Positions 31,519 to 44,033 of a stretch of 64,000 bases of DNA are shown one piece after another. Source of the stretch: Saliniradius amylolyticus (GTDB lineage: Bacteria; Pseudomonadota; Gammaproteobacteria; Enterobacterales; Alteromonadaceae); NCBI RefSeq assembly GCF_003143555.1, contig NZ_CP029347.1, forward strand, positions 1 to 64,000, given 5' to 3'. Position 1 is the stretch's first letter. Each line of letters begins with the position of its first letter. The notes below the pieces were generated by a model. That model had not been told where the DNA came from and did not search any database. It saw only the letters and a program-made list of their open reading frames with translations. The position numbers and the translations under genes are program-made.

Positions 31519-32046
31519 TTACTCAATGTAATCCTGTTTAAGAGTGACATAGTTATCCGCCGACTGTTTTAAAAAGGCACGTTCGCTGTCTTTTAATGGG
31601 CGGGCCTGCTTCGCAGGGCTGCCAACATAGAGATAACCACTCTCAAGACGTTTATTCGGTGGCACCAAACAGCCCGCTCCAACAAATACATCGTCTTCAA
31701 CTATCGCGCCGTCCATAATAATAGCGCCCATACCAACTAAAATACGGTTACCCAGAGTGCATCCGTGCAACATGCATTTATGGCCTATGGTCACATCATC
31801 ACCGATGATGGTCGGATATCCATCAGGGGTCGATGTGGACTTCCGAGTGACATGAATCACGCTGCCATCCTGAATGTTGGTTCGGTTGCCGATGCGGATG
31901 ATGTTCACGTCTCCCCGCGCTGCTACTAATGGCCACACACTGACATCGTCACCACAGTGAATATCACCGACCCAGACGGCAGACTCGTCCACATAACAGT
32001 TCTTGCCAAAGCGAGGTTGAATGTCTTTATAGCTACGAATGGTCAT
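31519..32046 (-). CDS. yrdA: Gamma-class carbonic anhydrase family protein (YrdA-like)
   Basis: The 175-residue left-handed beta-helix protein has hexapeptide repeats and three metal-ligand histidines in VIHV and IGHKCMLHG, typical of gamma-carbonic anhydrase homologues. Whether it hydrates CO2 is not known for many members. It converges on aroE (3-base gap) and is divergent from the rRNA operon. E. coli also has yrdA between aroE and rrnD. Confidence 0.94.
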   Translation of the reverse strand: MTIRSYKDIQPRFGKNCYVDESAVWVGDIHCGDDVSVWPLVAARGDVNIIRIGNRTNIQDGSVIHVTRKSTSTPDGYPTIIGDDVTIGHKCMLHGCTLGNRILVGMGAIIMDGAIVEDDVFVGAGCLVPPNKRLESGYLYVGSPAKQARPLKDSERAFLKQSADNYVTLKQDYIE

Positions 32047-32153
32047 AACGGCTCTTTAATTAGTGGAAACTGTCCTGATCATAGCAAAATGAGTCGCTAA
32101 ATAAGCAGTTTGCCCATTTCCTGAGCAGTTGAAATAAAAATATCAAAAAGCAC

Positions 32154-32181
32154 TTGCAGGATAAGCGGGGAGCTGTAGAAT
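32154..32181 (+). promoter_or_regulatory. rRNA operon promoter P1
   Basis: TTGCAG, a 16-base spacer and TAGAAT are followed by a GC-rich discriminator (GCGCCGC). Upstream lies an A/T-rich UP-element-like stretch (GAAATAAAAATATCAAAAAG). Confidence 0.85.
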
Positions 32182-32306
32182 GCGCCGCACTTCGACGGGA
32201 CAGCCACTAACGGCGCCGCAGCAGGACGCGAATCGAAGTTGCTGAAGAGGCATTTAAGCGCTTCAGCGAGACAGGGAAAGGCAAGCAACTTTTTAAATAA
32301 AAATGC

Positions 32307-32334
32307 TTGACAGTCGATGGGGTTAGCGTAGAAT
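32307..32334 (+). promoter_or_regulatory. rRNA operon promoter P2
   Basis: A consensus TTGACA, a 16-base spacer and TAGAAT precede a GCGC discriminator, with the AT-rich TTTTTAAATAAAAATG just upstream. The spacing from P1 is 153 bases. Confidence 0.88.
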
Positions 32335-32379
32335 GCGCATCCCGCTTCAGGGCAAGCCAAGCTTGGATTTGAAGCGAAA

Positions 32380-32391
32380 TGTTCTTTAACA
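32380..32391 (+). promoter_or_regulatory. rrn leader boxA antitermination site
   Basis: TGTTCTTTAACA matches the boxA element bound by NusB/NusE during rRNA antitermination and is correctly placed between P2 and the 16S gene. Confidence 0.88.
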
Positions 32392-32447
32392 ATTTGCAAC
32401 GAGACAATCTGTGTGGGCACTCGTTAAAAGAGTGTCAGCCAAAGATA
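32392..32447 (+). other. 16S rRNA processing stem, left arm
   Basis: This leader stretch, including TTTGCAAC, ACAATCTGTGT and TGTCAGC, is complementary in the same order to the sequence just after 16S (33995-34048). Together they form the long stem cut by RNase III. Confidence 0.8.
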
Positions 32448-32459
32448 TTCATGATTATT

Positions 32460-33992
<1,533 letters not shown>

Positions 33993-33994
33993 CG

Positions 33995-34048
33995 AAATGC
34001 TGACATCTTTTGATGCAGTGCCTACACAGATTGTTTTGTTGCAAAGAG
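33995..34048 (+). other. 16S rRNA processing stem, right arm
   Basis: GCTGACATCTTTTGATGCAG, then ACACAGATTGT and TTGCAAAG pair with the leader upstream of 16S to form the RNase III stem. Confidence 0.78.
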
Positions 34049-34062
34049 AAAGAGTATAGCGA

Positions 34063-34138
34063 GGGGCTATAGCTCAGCTGGGAGAGCGCCTGCCTTGCAC
34101 GCAGGAGGTCAGCAGTTCGATCCTGCTTAGCTCCACCA
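34063..34138 (+). tRNA. tRNA-Ala (anticodon TGC)
   Basis: 76 nt with encoded CCA. The acceptor stem GGGGCTA/TAGCTCC keeps the G3:U70 identity pair of tRNA-Ala. The anticodon loop CTTGCAC gives TGC. It lies in the 16S-23S spacer. Confidence 0.97.
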
Positions 34139-34139
34139 T

Positions 34140-34216
<77 letters not shown>

Positions 34217-34300
34217 CATATTCGCTATTCTGCGTTGTCGCACAGCTCACGTACTGATTGTACGCTACGCTGCACGACGCCTTGACTAGCAAATATGTCC
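34217..34300. repeat. Long imperfect palindrome in the rRNA spacer
   Basis: Outer arms CATATTCGCTA and TAGCAAATATG and inner arms CGTAC/GTACG define a hairpin of about 84 nt directly after tRNA-Ile, with partly paired GC-rich segments between. It resembles a small intergenic palindromic element and may affect tRNA 3' processing. Confidence 0.6.
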
Positions 34301-34371
34301 GCGAATCGCTATACAGAAATACTTATGAATACTGACTGACAGTCATTATTGATAAGTGTTTCGACACTTAA

Positions 34372-34383
34372 TGTTCTTTAACA
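34372..34383 (+). promoter_or_regulatory. Spacer boxA antitermination site before 23S
   Basis: A second exact TGTTCTTTAACA, as in the leader. The bases after it (ACAATTTGGCAAGCTG) pair with the 23S-5S spacer near 37468-37486 to make the 23S processing stem. Confidence 0.85.
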
Positions 34384-34503
34384 ATTTGGCAAGCTGATAT
34401 TTAAATCAATCAAGCGAAGTAATCTAGACGTCGTCTGGTATTGCTTTATCTGATGATTAGCGCGTTACTGACTGTACGATTCTGACGTTATTTGGGGTTG
34501 TAT

Positions 34504-37385
<2,882 letters not shown>

Positions 37386-37493
37386 ACAACGCCCAAGTGA
37401 CGTTAAAACAGTAAGTAACGCGCATCAGAGCAATACCAAGACAGACAGATTACCGATTTAAAGACAGCTTGCTCAAATTGTTCACAGTTTATG

Positions 37494-37610
37494 CCTGGCG
37501 GCAATAGCAATACGGAACCACCTGATTCCATTCCGAACTCAGAAGTGAAACGTATTAGCGGCGATGGTAGTGTGGGGTCTCCCCATGTGAGAGTAGCACA
37601 CCGCCAGGCT
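37494..37610 (+). rRNA. 5S ribosomal RNA
   Basis: About 117 nt, starting TGCCTGGCGG and ending CCGCCAGGCT, which pair. The conserved CCGAACTCAGAAGTGAAACG and the loop GTGTGGGGTCTCCCCATG are present. It follows 23S by about 108 bases. Confidence 0.96.
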
Positions 37611-37626
37611 TCTAATTCAAATAGAA

Positions 37627-37656
37627 AAGCCCTTCTCGAAAGAGAGGGGCTTTTTT
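37627..37656 (+). terminator. rRNA operon terminator 1
   Basis: AAGCCCTTCTC, a GAAA loop and GAGAGGGGCTT followed by TTTT form a strong Rho-independent terminator 17 bases after 5S. Confidence 0.93.
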
Positions 37657-37783
37657 ATTTGCATCAATAGTATTCGGGTGTGCACTCGAACATGGAATGT
37701 GACAAATTCGTCGGGAACGAATTTGAACGTCGGAGCTACGCGACGACGGCCCGAAGGGCGTAGCGCAGGATTGCGCGGAGTAA

Positions 37784-37809
37784 AGTAGCACACCGCCAGG
37801 CTTCTAATT
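37784..37809 (+). pseudogene. Remnant of a 5S rRNA 3' end
   Basis: 26 bases (AGTAGCACACCGCCAGGCTT plus TCTAATT) repeat exactly the last 19 bases of the 5S gene and the 7 bases after it (37592-37617). The rest of a 5S gene is absent. A second terminator follows, as after a genuine 5S gene. This looks like the scar of a lost or recombined distal 5S copy. Confidence 0.8.
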
Positions 37810-37814
37810 AAAGC

Positions 37815-37844
37815 AAAACCCCGAGTCGAAAGGCTCGGGGTTTT
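37815..37844 (+). terminator. rRNA operon terminator 2
   Basis: AAAACCCCGAG, an eight-base loop and CTCGGGGTTTT form a second strong terminator just after the 5S remnant; the A/T flanks make it bidirectional. Confidence 0.9.
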
Positions 37845-38230
37845 GTGCTTTAAGCAGCACTGACGTGCTGCCTTATGGAAGACCCAACCCATCGCACTGG
37901 CAAGGGTATCGTATTCCAACGGCCAGCAGTCATCTGTCATTCGTCCATGAAGCCGCCTCGCATCACGACAACTGCTCCTGCGTTGTTCTAATGACCTACA
38001 TCCATGTAGGCCTCCATGCTCGTCGCTCCACAAGCTGCGTTATGCCACCGGCATAACGGTCTTGCTCCGCCCCCATGTGAGAGGTGAATACCTCTGCAGT
38101 AGAACACTCGTCATGCTGACGAAGGTCACATCTCTTAAACAATGCTTTGGTCTAATGCTGAAGTCCCAATATCGCAATGTCCATGGACTGCTCACAAGCG
38201 AGATTATCTTCTTGTCTTTGGTCGGTGCGA
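37845..38230. other. Non-coding region downstream of the rRNA operon
   Basis: No protein gene is convincing. It holds a hairpin CCTACAT/ATGTAGG at 37994-38010 inside a larger imperfect palindrome of similar style to the rRNA-spacer element. At 38071-38083, CCCCATGTGAGAG also occurs in the 5S gene and may be a further 5S scrap or chance. Confidence 0.5.
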
Positions 38231-39127
38231 TTACCTCATGGTGATTAATCGATCCATAACCAGGGTCTGGTACTGTGTAAGCTCTTCTGCTTGGTGGGTA
38301 TACACAAGAAGTGATTGTAAAAATGCGACGGTGTTGTGGCGTTTAGACAGCCCCGCTTCGCTGGTATAGGTTGTTTCCCAGTCTTTATAGGGGAAGGGCT
38401 GGCTAATGGATATAAGCCATACTTCCCAGTCTACGCTGTCGGCAGGGAGCATCATCATTGCATAGGCTACTGCTCTGGCAATTCGCTTGGGTTCGCCAAA
38501 GTGATAAAAATGACCCTCAGGCGATATTTGCGTTGCCAGGGCGTCAAGCATATGGAGTTTAGTCTCAGTGCCGAAGTGAGGGCTGACAATCATCTGTAAG
38601 ACGACGTCGGCGCTATGAGCTACCTGGTGACGCCACCCCATAGTGTCGTCGTAACCCCGATAATCGCTGATGCTTTTTACGTACTCGCTGAACTTTGTTG
38701 CATAGTCACGTCTTTCTTGGGAAGACAAAAAGGGGCTGACTCCGTCTGCGCGCACTACCTCTGATAAAACCAAGACCGCAAAAGGTAAGTAAACATTGCG
38801 CGGGTCAGAACGACGATGCTGAATGTCGCTAATGAGCAGAGTAGCAAGTGTTCTCTTGATCTCTTGAGGGAGTACGCCTTCTCGCAGCCAGGTATAAAAA
38901 GCCTGGTAGGCGATTTGGTCTCGAATGACGGGACTCTTGGATGCCAGGCAGTGACGCATGCCGAGAAGCTGTTCTGGTGTTGCATCCTCTAACCGGAAGT
39001 TGGCAGTCTGTAATTCCTGCAGTTGAGCTTTCCCGCCCCAATCCTTTAGGCACTGTTTTTCGGACACTGATGATGCGAATACAGGCCATGAGCATAAAAG
39101 GGTGGTCAGTAAAAAAATGGCTTTCAT
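38231..39127 (-). CDS. Exported DUF2785-like protein
   Basis: The 298-residue protein has a Sec signal peptide (MKAIFLLTTLLCSWPVFASS). The mature protein is alpha-helical with a conserved-looking YRGYDDTMGWRHQVAHSADVVLQ, which recalls DUF2785 proteins; I know no function for that family. It stands alone, ending close to the region behind the rRNA operon. It is divergent from the AbgT transporter gene with about 180 bases between the starts, so co-regulation is possible but unsupported. Confidence 0.82.
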   Translation of the reverse strand: MKAIFLLTTLLCSWPVFASSVSEKQCLKDWGGKAQLQELQTANFRLEDATPEQLLGMRHCLASKSPVIRDQIAYQAFYTWLREGVLPQEIKRTLATLLISDIQHRRSDPRNVYLPFAVLVLSEVVRADGVSPFLSSQERRDYATKFSEYVKSISDYRGYDDTMGWRHQVAHSADVVLQMIVSPHFGTETKLHMLDALATQISPEGHFYHFGEPKRIARAVAYAMMMLPADSVDWEVWLISISQPFPYKDWETTYTSEAGLSKRHNTVAFLQSLLVYTHQAEELTQYQTLVMDRLITMR

Positions 39128-39304
39128 TGAGAATACCTTAATAGCGAGCTCCAGACTCAGCTTGCCTCAATGACGGCTCAATTCCTACTACAGATTTCCG
39201 TCGGCTGGGTGTACAGATAAGCAATCTGCAAAAAGGGTAGATCGATGCGTTAGATGTCAGATTAGGATAGAATCGCGCCGGTTTTGAGGAGATTGGAGTA
39301 TATT

Positions 39305-40891
39305 GTGTCATTCATCGACAGTGCTGAACGTCATCCACACCAAAGTGGTTGGTTTAATCGCTTCCTCGCCACGGTTGAGTGGTTAGGTAATCTGCTGCCT
39401 CACCCAATTACCTTGTTTGCCAGTTTTGCCGTTGCTGTAGTAGTGATGAGCGGCATTCTGGGATATTTCGATATTGGTGTCGTAGACCCAAGACCGGCCG
39501 ATGCAGCAGGAAGAGATCCGGATGGGGTAATTGAAGTTGTGTCCCTAATGAATGCCGAAGGTCTCCAAAGGATTGTTACCGGGTTAGTAACCAACTTTAC
39601 CGGCTTTGCCCCTTTAGGTACGGTTCTGGTGGCATTGCTGGGTGTTTCTGTGGCGGAACATTCGGGGTTATTGTCTGCGGCAATGCGTGGGATGGTTATG
39701 AATGCGTCCCAGCGTATGGTAACTGTCGTGGTGGTATTTGCTGGCATTCTGTCTAATACCGCCTCTGAACTCGGTTATGTGGTGTTGATACCGCTGGCAG
39801 CGATGATCTTTCATTCTTTGGGGCGACATCCGCTAGCGGGACTCGCCGCAGCATTTGCAGGCGTATCTGGCGGCTACAGTGCGAACTTGCTGCTGGGTAC
39901 GATTGACCCGTTATTGGCGGGTATTACCGAAGCGGCTTCGCACATGGTGGATCCGGATTACATCGTGGGTCCTGAAGTTAACTGGTTCTTTATGGGCGTG
40001 AGTACGTTTATGATCGCGGCTTTGGGGGCCTGGGTCACAGAAAAAGTGGTTGAGCCGAGGTTAGGTCAATATGACCCTGAGTCCGCGTCGGTGGACTTAG
40101 GTGAGCAATCCATGGAGCCGTTGTCAGCAGGCGAGAAACGAGGACTTAGAAATGCCGGGCTAGCGTTTTTGGCGCTCGCCGCTGTACTTGCGCTGACGAT
40201 TGTACCTGAGTGGGGCGTATTGCGGCATCCGGAAACCGGAGAGGTGGCAGGTTCTCCCTTTTTAAAAGGTATTGTGGCGATCATCTTTATCACTTTTGCT
40301 GTGCCCGGGTTTGCTTATGGGAAGACGGTCGGCACTATGAAGACTGATCGCGATATTATCGATGCCATGGCCAAGAGCATGAGCAGTTTGGGTCTTTACA
40401 TTGTTTTGGTGTTCTTTGCTGCACAGTTTGTGGCGTTTTTTAAGTGGACTAACCTTGGCACAGTATTAGCGGTTAAAGGCGCTGCTGCGCTGCAGGCTTT
40501 TGGATTAAATGGGCCTGAAGTCTTCGTCTTGTTTATTCTCATGTGTGCATTGGTGAACTTTTCCCTAGGCAGTTCTTCGGCACAGTGGGCGGTGACCGCA
40601 CCGATATTTGTGCCCATGCTGATGTTGGTAGGCTTCGCCCCTGAAGTGATACAGGCGGCTTATCGAATCGGAGACTCAGTTACCAACCTTGTCACACCTA
40701 TGATGAGTTACTTTGGTTTAATCCTGGCAGTCGCCAGCCGCTATCAGAAGAACTTAGGCATAGGCACCCTGGTGGCCACGATGTTGCCCTATTCTTTGGT
40801 GTTCCTGGCGGGTTGGACGATCTTATTCTACGTTTGGGTATTTTTACTCGGTTTACCCGTTGGACCAGGAGCCGCTACGTACTATCAGTAA
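39305..40891 (+). CDS. AbgT family transporter
   Basis: AbgT-family proteins import p-aminobenzoyl-glutamate or export sulfonamide-like compounds. The 528-residue membrane protein has about a dozen hydrophobic segments and family stretches such as FAPLGTVLVALLGVSVAE, FAGILSNTASELGYVVLIPL and SAQWAVTAPIFVPMLML. The GTG at 39305 is chosen because GGAG lies 6 bases before it; a TTG seven codons upstream is also in frame. No abgA/abgB hydrolase genes are nearby, so the substrate is open. Confidence 0.93.
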   Translation: MSFIDSAERHPHQSGWFNRFLATVEWLGNLLPHPITLFASFAVAVVVMSGILGYFDIGVVDPRPADAAGRDPDGVIEVVSLMNAEGLQRIVTGLVTNFTGFAPLGTVLVALLGVSVAEHSGLLSAAMRGMVMNASQRMVTVVVVFAGILSNTASELGYVVLIPLAAMIFHSLGRHPLAGLAAAFAGVSGGYSANLLLGTIDPLLAGITEAASHMVDPDYIVGPEVNWFFMGVSTFMIAALGAWVTEKVVEPRLGQYDPESASVDLGEQSMEPLSAGEKRGLRNAGLAFLALAAVLALTIVPEWGVLRHPETGEVAGSPFLKGIVAIIFITFAVPGFAYGKTVGTMKTDRDIIDAMAKSMSSLGLYIVLVFFAAQFVAFFKWTNLGTVLAVKGAAALQAFGLNGPEVFVLFILMCALVNFSLGSSSAQWAVTAPIFVPMLMLVGFAPEVIQAAYRIGDSVTNLVTPMMSYFGLILAVASRYQKNLGIGTLVATMLPYSLVFLAGWTILFYVWVFLLGLPVGPGAATYYQ

Positions 40892-40901
40892 GGGCGAAGA
40901 C

Positions 40902-40940
40902 GGTGATTGGCCGGCAACGGCTGGCCAATCACCCTTTACT
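40902..40940 (+). terminator. Strong hairpin after the AbgT gene
   Basis: GGTGATTGGCC and GGCCAATCACC form a perfect 11-bp stem with a 10-base loop, 10 bases after the stop. It is followed by CTTTACTG, a weak T-rich tail. It also separates the convergent dnaE2 gene. Confidence 0.7.
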
Positions 40941-40961
40941 GAATGAGGTTGGTATAAAAGT

Positions 40962-43900
40962 CTAATGGAAGTCGCGAGAGTGGCAGGTAAAATCATCTAA
41001 TAGATGATCCAGTTTCTCCAGCCGCCCGGCAATGACATGGGTAACACCACCATCCCCGCGCTCCAGTATACCCTCGACCCTGAGCAGGTTGGCAGAGATA
41101 TAGGCGTGACGCTGTTGTTGAGCCGTTCCTTTCCATAAAACAACATTAGTAAGTCCGGTATGGTCCTCCAGAGTGATAAACGTGACGCCGGCGGCCGTTC
41201 CAGGGCGCTGACGACAAGTGACCAGGCCTATAACGGTAACGAGGGCTTTATGGGGCAACTGAGGTAACTGCTCGGAAAAAGTACACTCTGGTAGCTTCCC
41301 AGCCTGATGCAGTAAGGCCACAGGGTGGTGATCAAGGCTCAGGGACTGGCTCGCATAGTCCTCTTGCATACTCTCCATCAGGTTAGGCTGGAAGCCCCAC
41401 CCTGAGGTAGAAGACTCTTCATTCTTAAACAGTGGCAGGGTTTGGGTGTCATCCATTAACTGCCAGCGGCAGGCATAGCGATTTTCGCTCATTGATCTTA
41501 ACGCATCGGCACTGGCAAGTGCCTGTAGCACATTCATGGGTAAGAGCTCTTTGAGTTCATGTATGTGCCGAAAGCCCTGTGGAGGCCGCTTATGACAGAG
41601 TGTCTCGCAAAGGGCTCTGGGCACCCCTTTTATTTGCCGGAACCCTAGCCGTACCGACCAGCCTGATGGGGAGGCTTCCAATTGATGTTCCCACTGTGAT
41701 CGATTTATACATACGGGCAAAAATGCCACTCGATGGCATCGGGCATTCTGAACCAGTTGTGATGGGGGGTAAAAGCCCATCGGCCAGCTATTGAGTAAGG
41801 CGGTGAAAAAGACCTCAGGGTAATAGTACTTCAGCCAGGCCGAAACATAAGCCAGGATGGCAAACGAAGCGGAATGGGATTCAGGAAAACCGTATTCACC
41901 GAAGCCACAAATCTGTTGAAAAATCCGTTCGGCGTAGGCTTCGGAATAACCTCGTTCGGTCATGCCAGAGAGCAACTTATCGCGGAAGGCGTTTAATTTA
42001 CCGTTTTTTTTCCAGCTGGCCATAGCGCGTCTGAGCTGATCGGCCTCACCACCGGAAAACCCAGCCGCTACCATGGCTAGCTGGATCACTTGCTCCTGAA
42101 AAATCGGAATGCCCAGGGTGCGTTCCAACACGCCCCTGACTGGTTCAGATGGATAATCCACCGGTTCACGACCAAATCGGCGCAGCAGGTAGGGGTGAAC
42201 CATGTCCCCCTGAATAGGGCCTGGTCGGACAATGGCAATTTCGATCACGAGGTCATAATAGCTCTTGGGCTTTAGTCGGGGCAGCATGCTCATTTGAGCA
42301 CGTGACTCAATCTGGAATACACCGATGGTGTCGGCCCGTTGAATCATTTTATAAACACCGGGGTCATCACCCAGGTTACTGATATCGGCGATAGACCAGT
42401 GATGGCCATAATGAAGCTTAATCAAATCGAAGCAGCGTCGGATGGCCGTCAACATGCCCAGCGCCAGGACATCAACTTTGAGTAATTTTAAGGTTTCGAG
42501 ATCATCCTTATCCCACTGAATCACGGTGCGTTCGGCCATGGCGGCGTTTTCCACTGGCACCAACTCGTGCAAAGGGCTGGCCGAAATGACAAAGCCACCA
42601 ACATGTTGCGACAGGTGGCGGGGAAAGCCGATAAGCGTGTTCACTAAGCTGACAAAATCATTACTTTTTGGAGACTTAGGGTCCAACCCGAGCTGAGAAA
42701 GCTGTTCAGTCCAGGGAATCTCCTTGTCTCTGTGGTTAATATTGTTAATAAAAAAGTCCAACTTGGCTTCATGAATGCCCAAGGCTTTGCCCACATCACG
42801 AATAGCACTCTTACGTCGGTAACTGATCACCGTGGCCGCCAAAGCGGTGCGCTCGCGGCCGTATTTTTGATAAATGTACTGAATGACTTCTTCACGGCGC
42901 TGGTGTTCAAAGTCCACATCGATATCCGGCGGCTCGTTACGCTCTTTTGAGATAAATCGTTCGAACAACATGCCGATTTTGTCCGGGCTGACCGCGGTAA
43001 TCTCCAGGCAGTAGCAAACGACCGAATTGGCCGCCGAGCCTCGGCCCTGGTAAAGAATATTATTTTTCTTAGCAAACTGAACCAGGTCGTAAATGGTTAA
43101 AAAGAAACACTCGTACTGTTGTTGTTTAATCAGTGTCAGTTCTTTATCAATTAAAGCCTGAATGTCATCCGGAACCCCTTCGGGGTAGCGTTTTTGCGCC
43201 CCTTCTTCGACCAGGTGTTTAAGGTAATGGCTGGCGGTAGAGCCTGAGGGAATAAATTCAGAAGGGTATTGGTAAGACAGCTCACTGAGACAAAAATCAC
43301 ATTGGTCGGCAATGTCTTGGGTTGTCTGGATCCAGCACTCTGGATAGAGTCGGCGTAGTTTGGCCTGTGGTCGCAGGCAGGCTTCAGCATTGGACAAGGC
43401 AGCTTCCCCGAGCTGATCAATTCGGCAGCCGTGTCGAATGGCAGTCAGAGTGTGCTGAGCGGGGAGTCGTTCTGGCTGATGCATTAACGCATGGCTATGA
43501 CACACAATGGGCAGTTGCCACTGTCGGGATAGGTGCTGAAGTTGTTGGACTTGTTGCTCTTCTTGCGCATTCAGGTGACGTTTGGCACCCAGCCAGCAGC
43601 GCTCGGCAAAGTGCTTTTTTAAGAATGCAGCCCAGGTATGGAGTTTGTCGCATTCGGTATCGGGTAACCAGATAGCCAGCAGATGCTTCATTGCACTTAA
43701 GTCCTTACGCTCGAGTTGGTAATGGCCTTTGTCTGCTCGTCGTCTGGTCTGGGTTATCAGCTGGCATAGTTCGCTGTAAGCCGACTTATTGGGGCAGAGT
43801 AAAACCATGTTCTGCTGTTCACACCGAAACAGGCTGCCAACGATGAGTTTCACTCGGTACTGATGCTCCTGCAGGGCCCGATAGGCTCTGACGACCCCGG

Positions 43901-44033
43901 CTACCGAGCACTCATCGGTGATGGCCAGAGCGCTATACCCCAGCTTATCCGCCTGCCCGATCAACTCTTCCGGGTGCGAGGCTCCGGTGAGAAAAGAAAA
44001 GTTACTCTGGCACACCAGCTCTGCGTAGCTCAT
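40962..44033 (-). CDS. dnaE2: Error-prone DNA polymerase DnaE2
   Basis: DnaE2 (ImuC) is the C-family polymerase of the damage-induced mutasome. The 1,023-residue protein has an N-terminal PHP domain (MSYAELVCQSNFSFLTGASH) and the polymerase core with catalytic PPDIDVDFEHQRREEV. The fingers, a helix-hairpin-helix region and a C-terminal OB domain (VTVIGLVTCRQRPGTAAGV) are present. It is intact. Its start overlaps the imuB stop by one base, making it the last gene of the imuA-imuB-dnaE2 operon. Confidence 0.96.
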   Translation of the reverse strand: MSYAELVCQSNFSFLTGASHPEELIGQADKLGYSALAITDECSVAGVVRAYRALQEHQYRVKLIVGSLFRCEQQNMVLLCPNKSAYSELCQLITQTRRRADKGHYQLERKDLSAMKHLLAIWLPDTECDKLHTWAAFLKKHFAERCWLGAKRHLNAQEEQQVQQLQHLSRQWQLPIVCHSHALMHQPERLPAQHTLTAIRHGCRIDQLGEAALSNAEACLRPQAKLRRLYPECWIQTTQDIADQCDFCLSELSYQYPSEFIPSGSTASHYLKHLVEEGAQKRYPEGVPDDIQALIDKELTLIKQQQYECFFLTIYDLVQFAKKNNILYQGRGSAANSVVCYCLEITAVSPDKIGMLFERFISKERNEPPDIDVDFEHQRREEVIQYIYQKYGRERTALAATVISYRRKSAIRDVGKALGIHEAKLDFFINNINHRDKEIPWTEQLSQLGLDPKSPKSNDFVSLVNTLIGFPRHLSQHVGGFVISASPLHELVPVENAAMAERTVIQWDKDDLETLKLLKVDVLALGMLTAIRRCFDLIKLHYGHHWSIADISNLGDDPGVYKMIQRADTIGVFQIESRAQMSMLPRLKPKSYYDLVIEIAIVRPGPIQGDMVHPYLLRRFGREPVDYPSEPVRGVLERTLGIPIFQEQVIQLAMVAAGFSGGEADQLRRAMASWKKNGKLNAFRDKLLSGMTERGYSEAYAERIFQQICGFGEYGFPESHSASFAILAYVSAWLKYYYPEVFFTALLNSWPMGFYPPSQLVQNARCHRVAFLPVCINRSQWEHQLEASPSGWSVRLGFRQIKGVPRALCETLCHKRPPQGFRHIHELKELLPMNVLQALASADALRSMSENRYACRWQLMDDTQTLPLFKNEESSTSGWGFQPNLMESMQEDYASQSLSLDHHPVALLHQAGKLPECTFSEQLPQLPHKALVTVIGLVTCRQRPGTAAGVTFITLEDHTGLTNVVLWKGTAQQQRHAYISANLLRVEGILERGDGGVTHVIAGRLEKLDHLLDDFTCHSRDFH

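Noticed and set aside
32097-32420. Minus-strand reading frame upstream of 16S
   Set aside because: It overlaps the two rRNA promoters and boxA, which explain the sequence; the frame is a chance opening.
37617-38033. Open reading frame of 138 codons on the minus strand behind the rRNA operon
   Set aside because: It runs through both rRNA terminators and the 5S remnant, has an Arg- and Pro-rich low-quality composition and no recognisable domain or ribosome-binding site.
38071-38083. Third 5S rRNA fragment (CCCCATGTGAGAG)
   Set aside because: The match is only 13 bases with no similarity on either side, so chance or an unrelated motif cannot be excluded.
43322-43675. Rightward reading frame antisense to dnaE2, and similar frames inside other large genes
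   Set aside because: They lie wholly within intact, well-conserved genes on the other strand and have no domain of their own.
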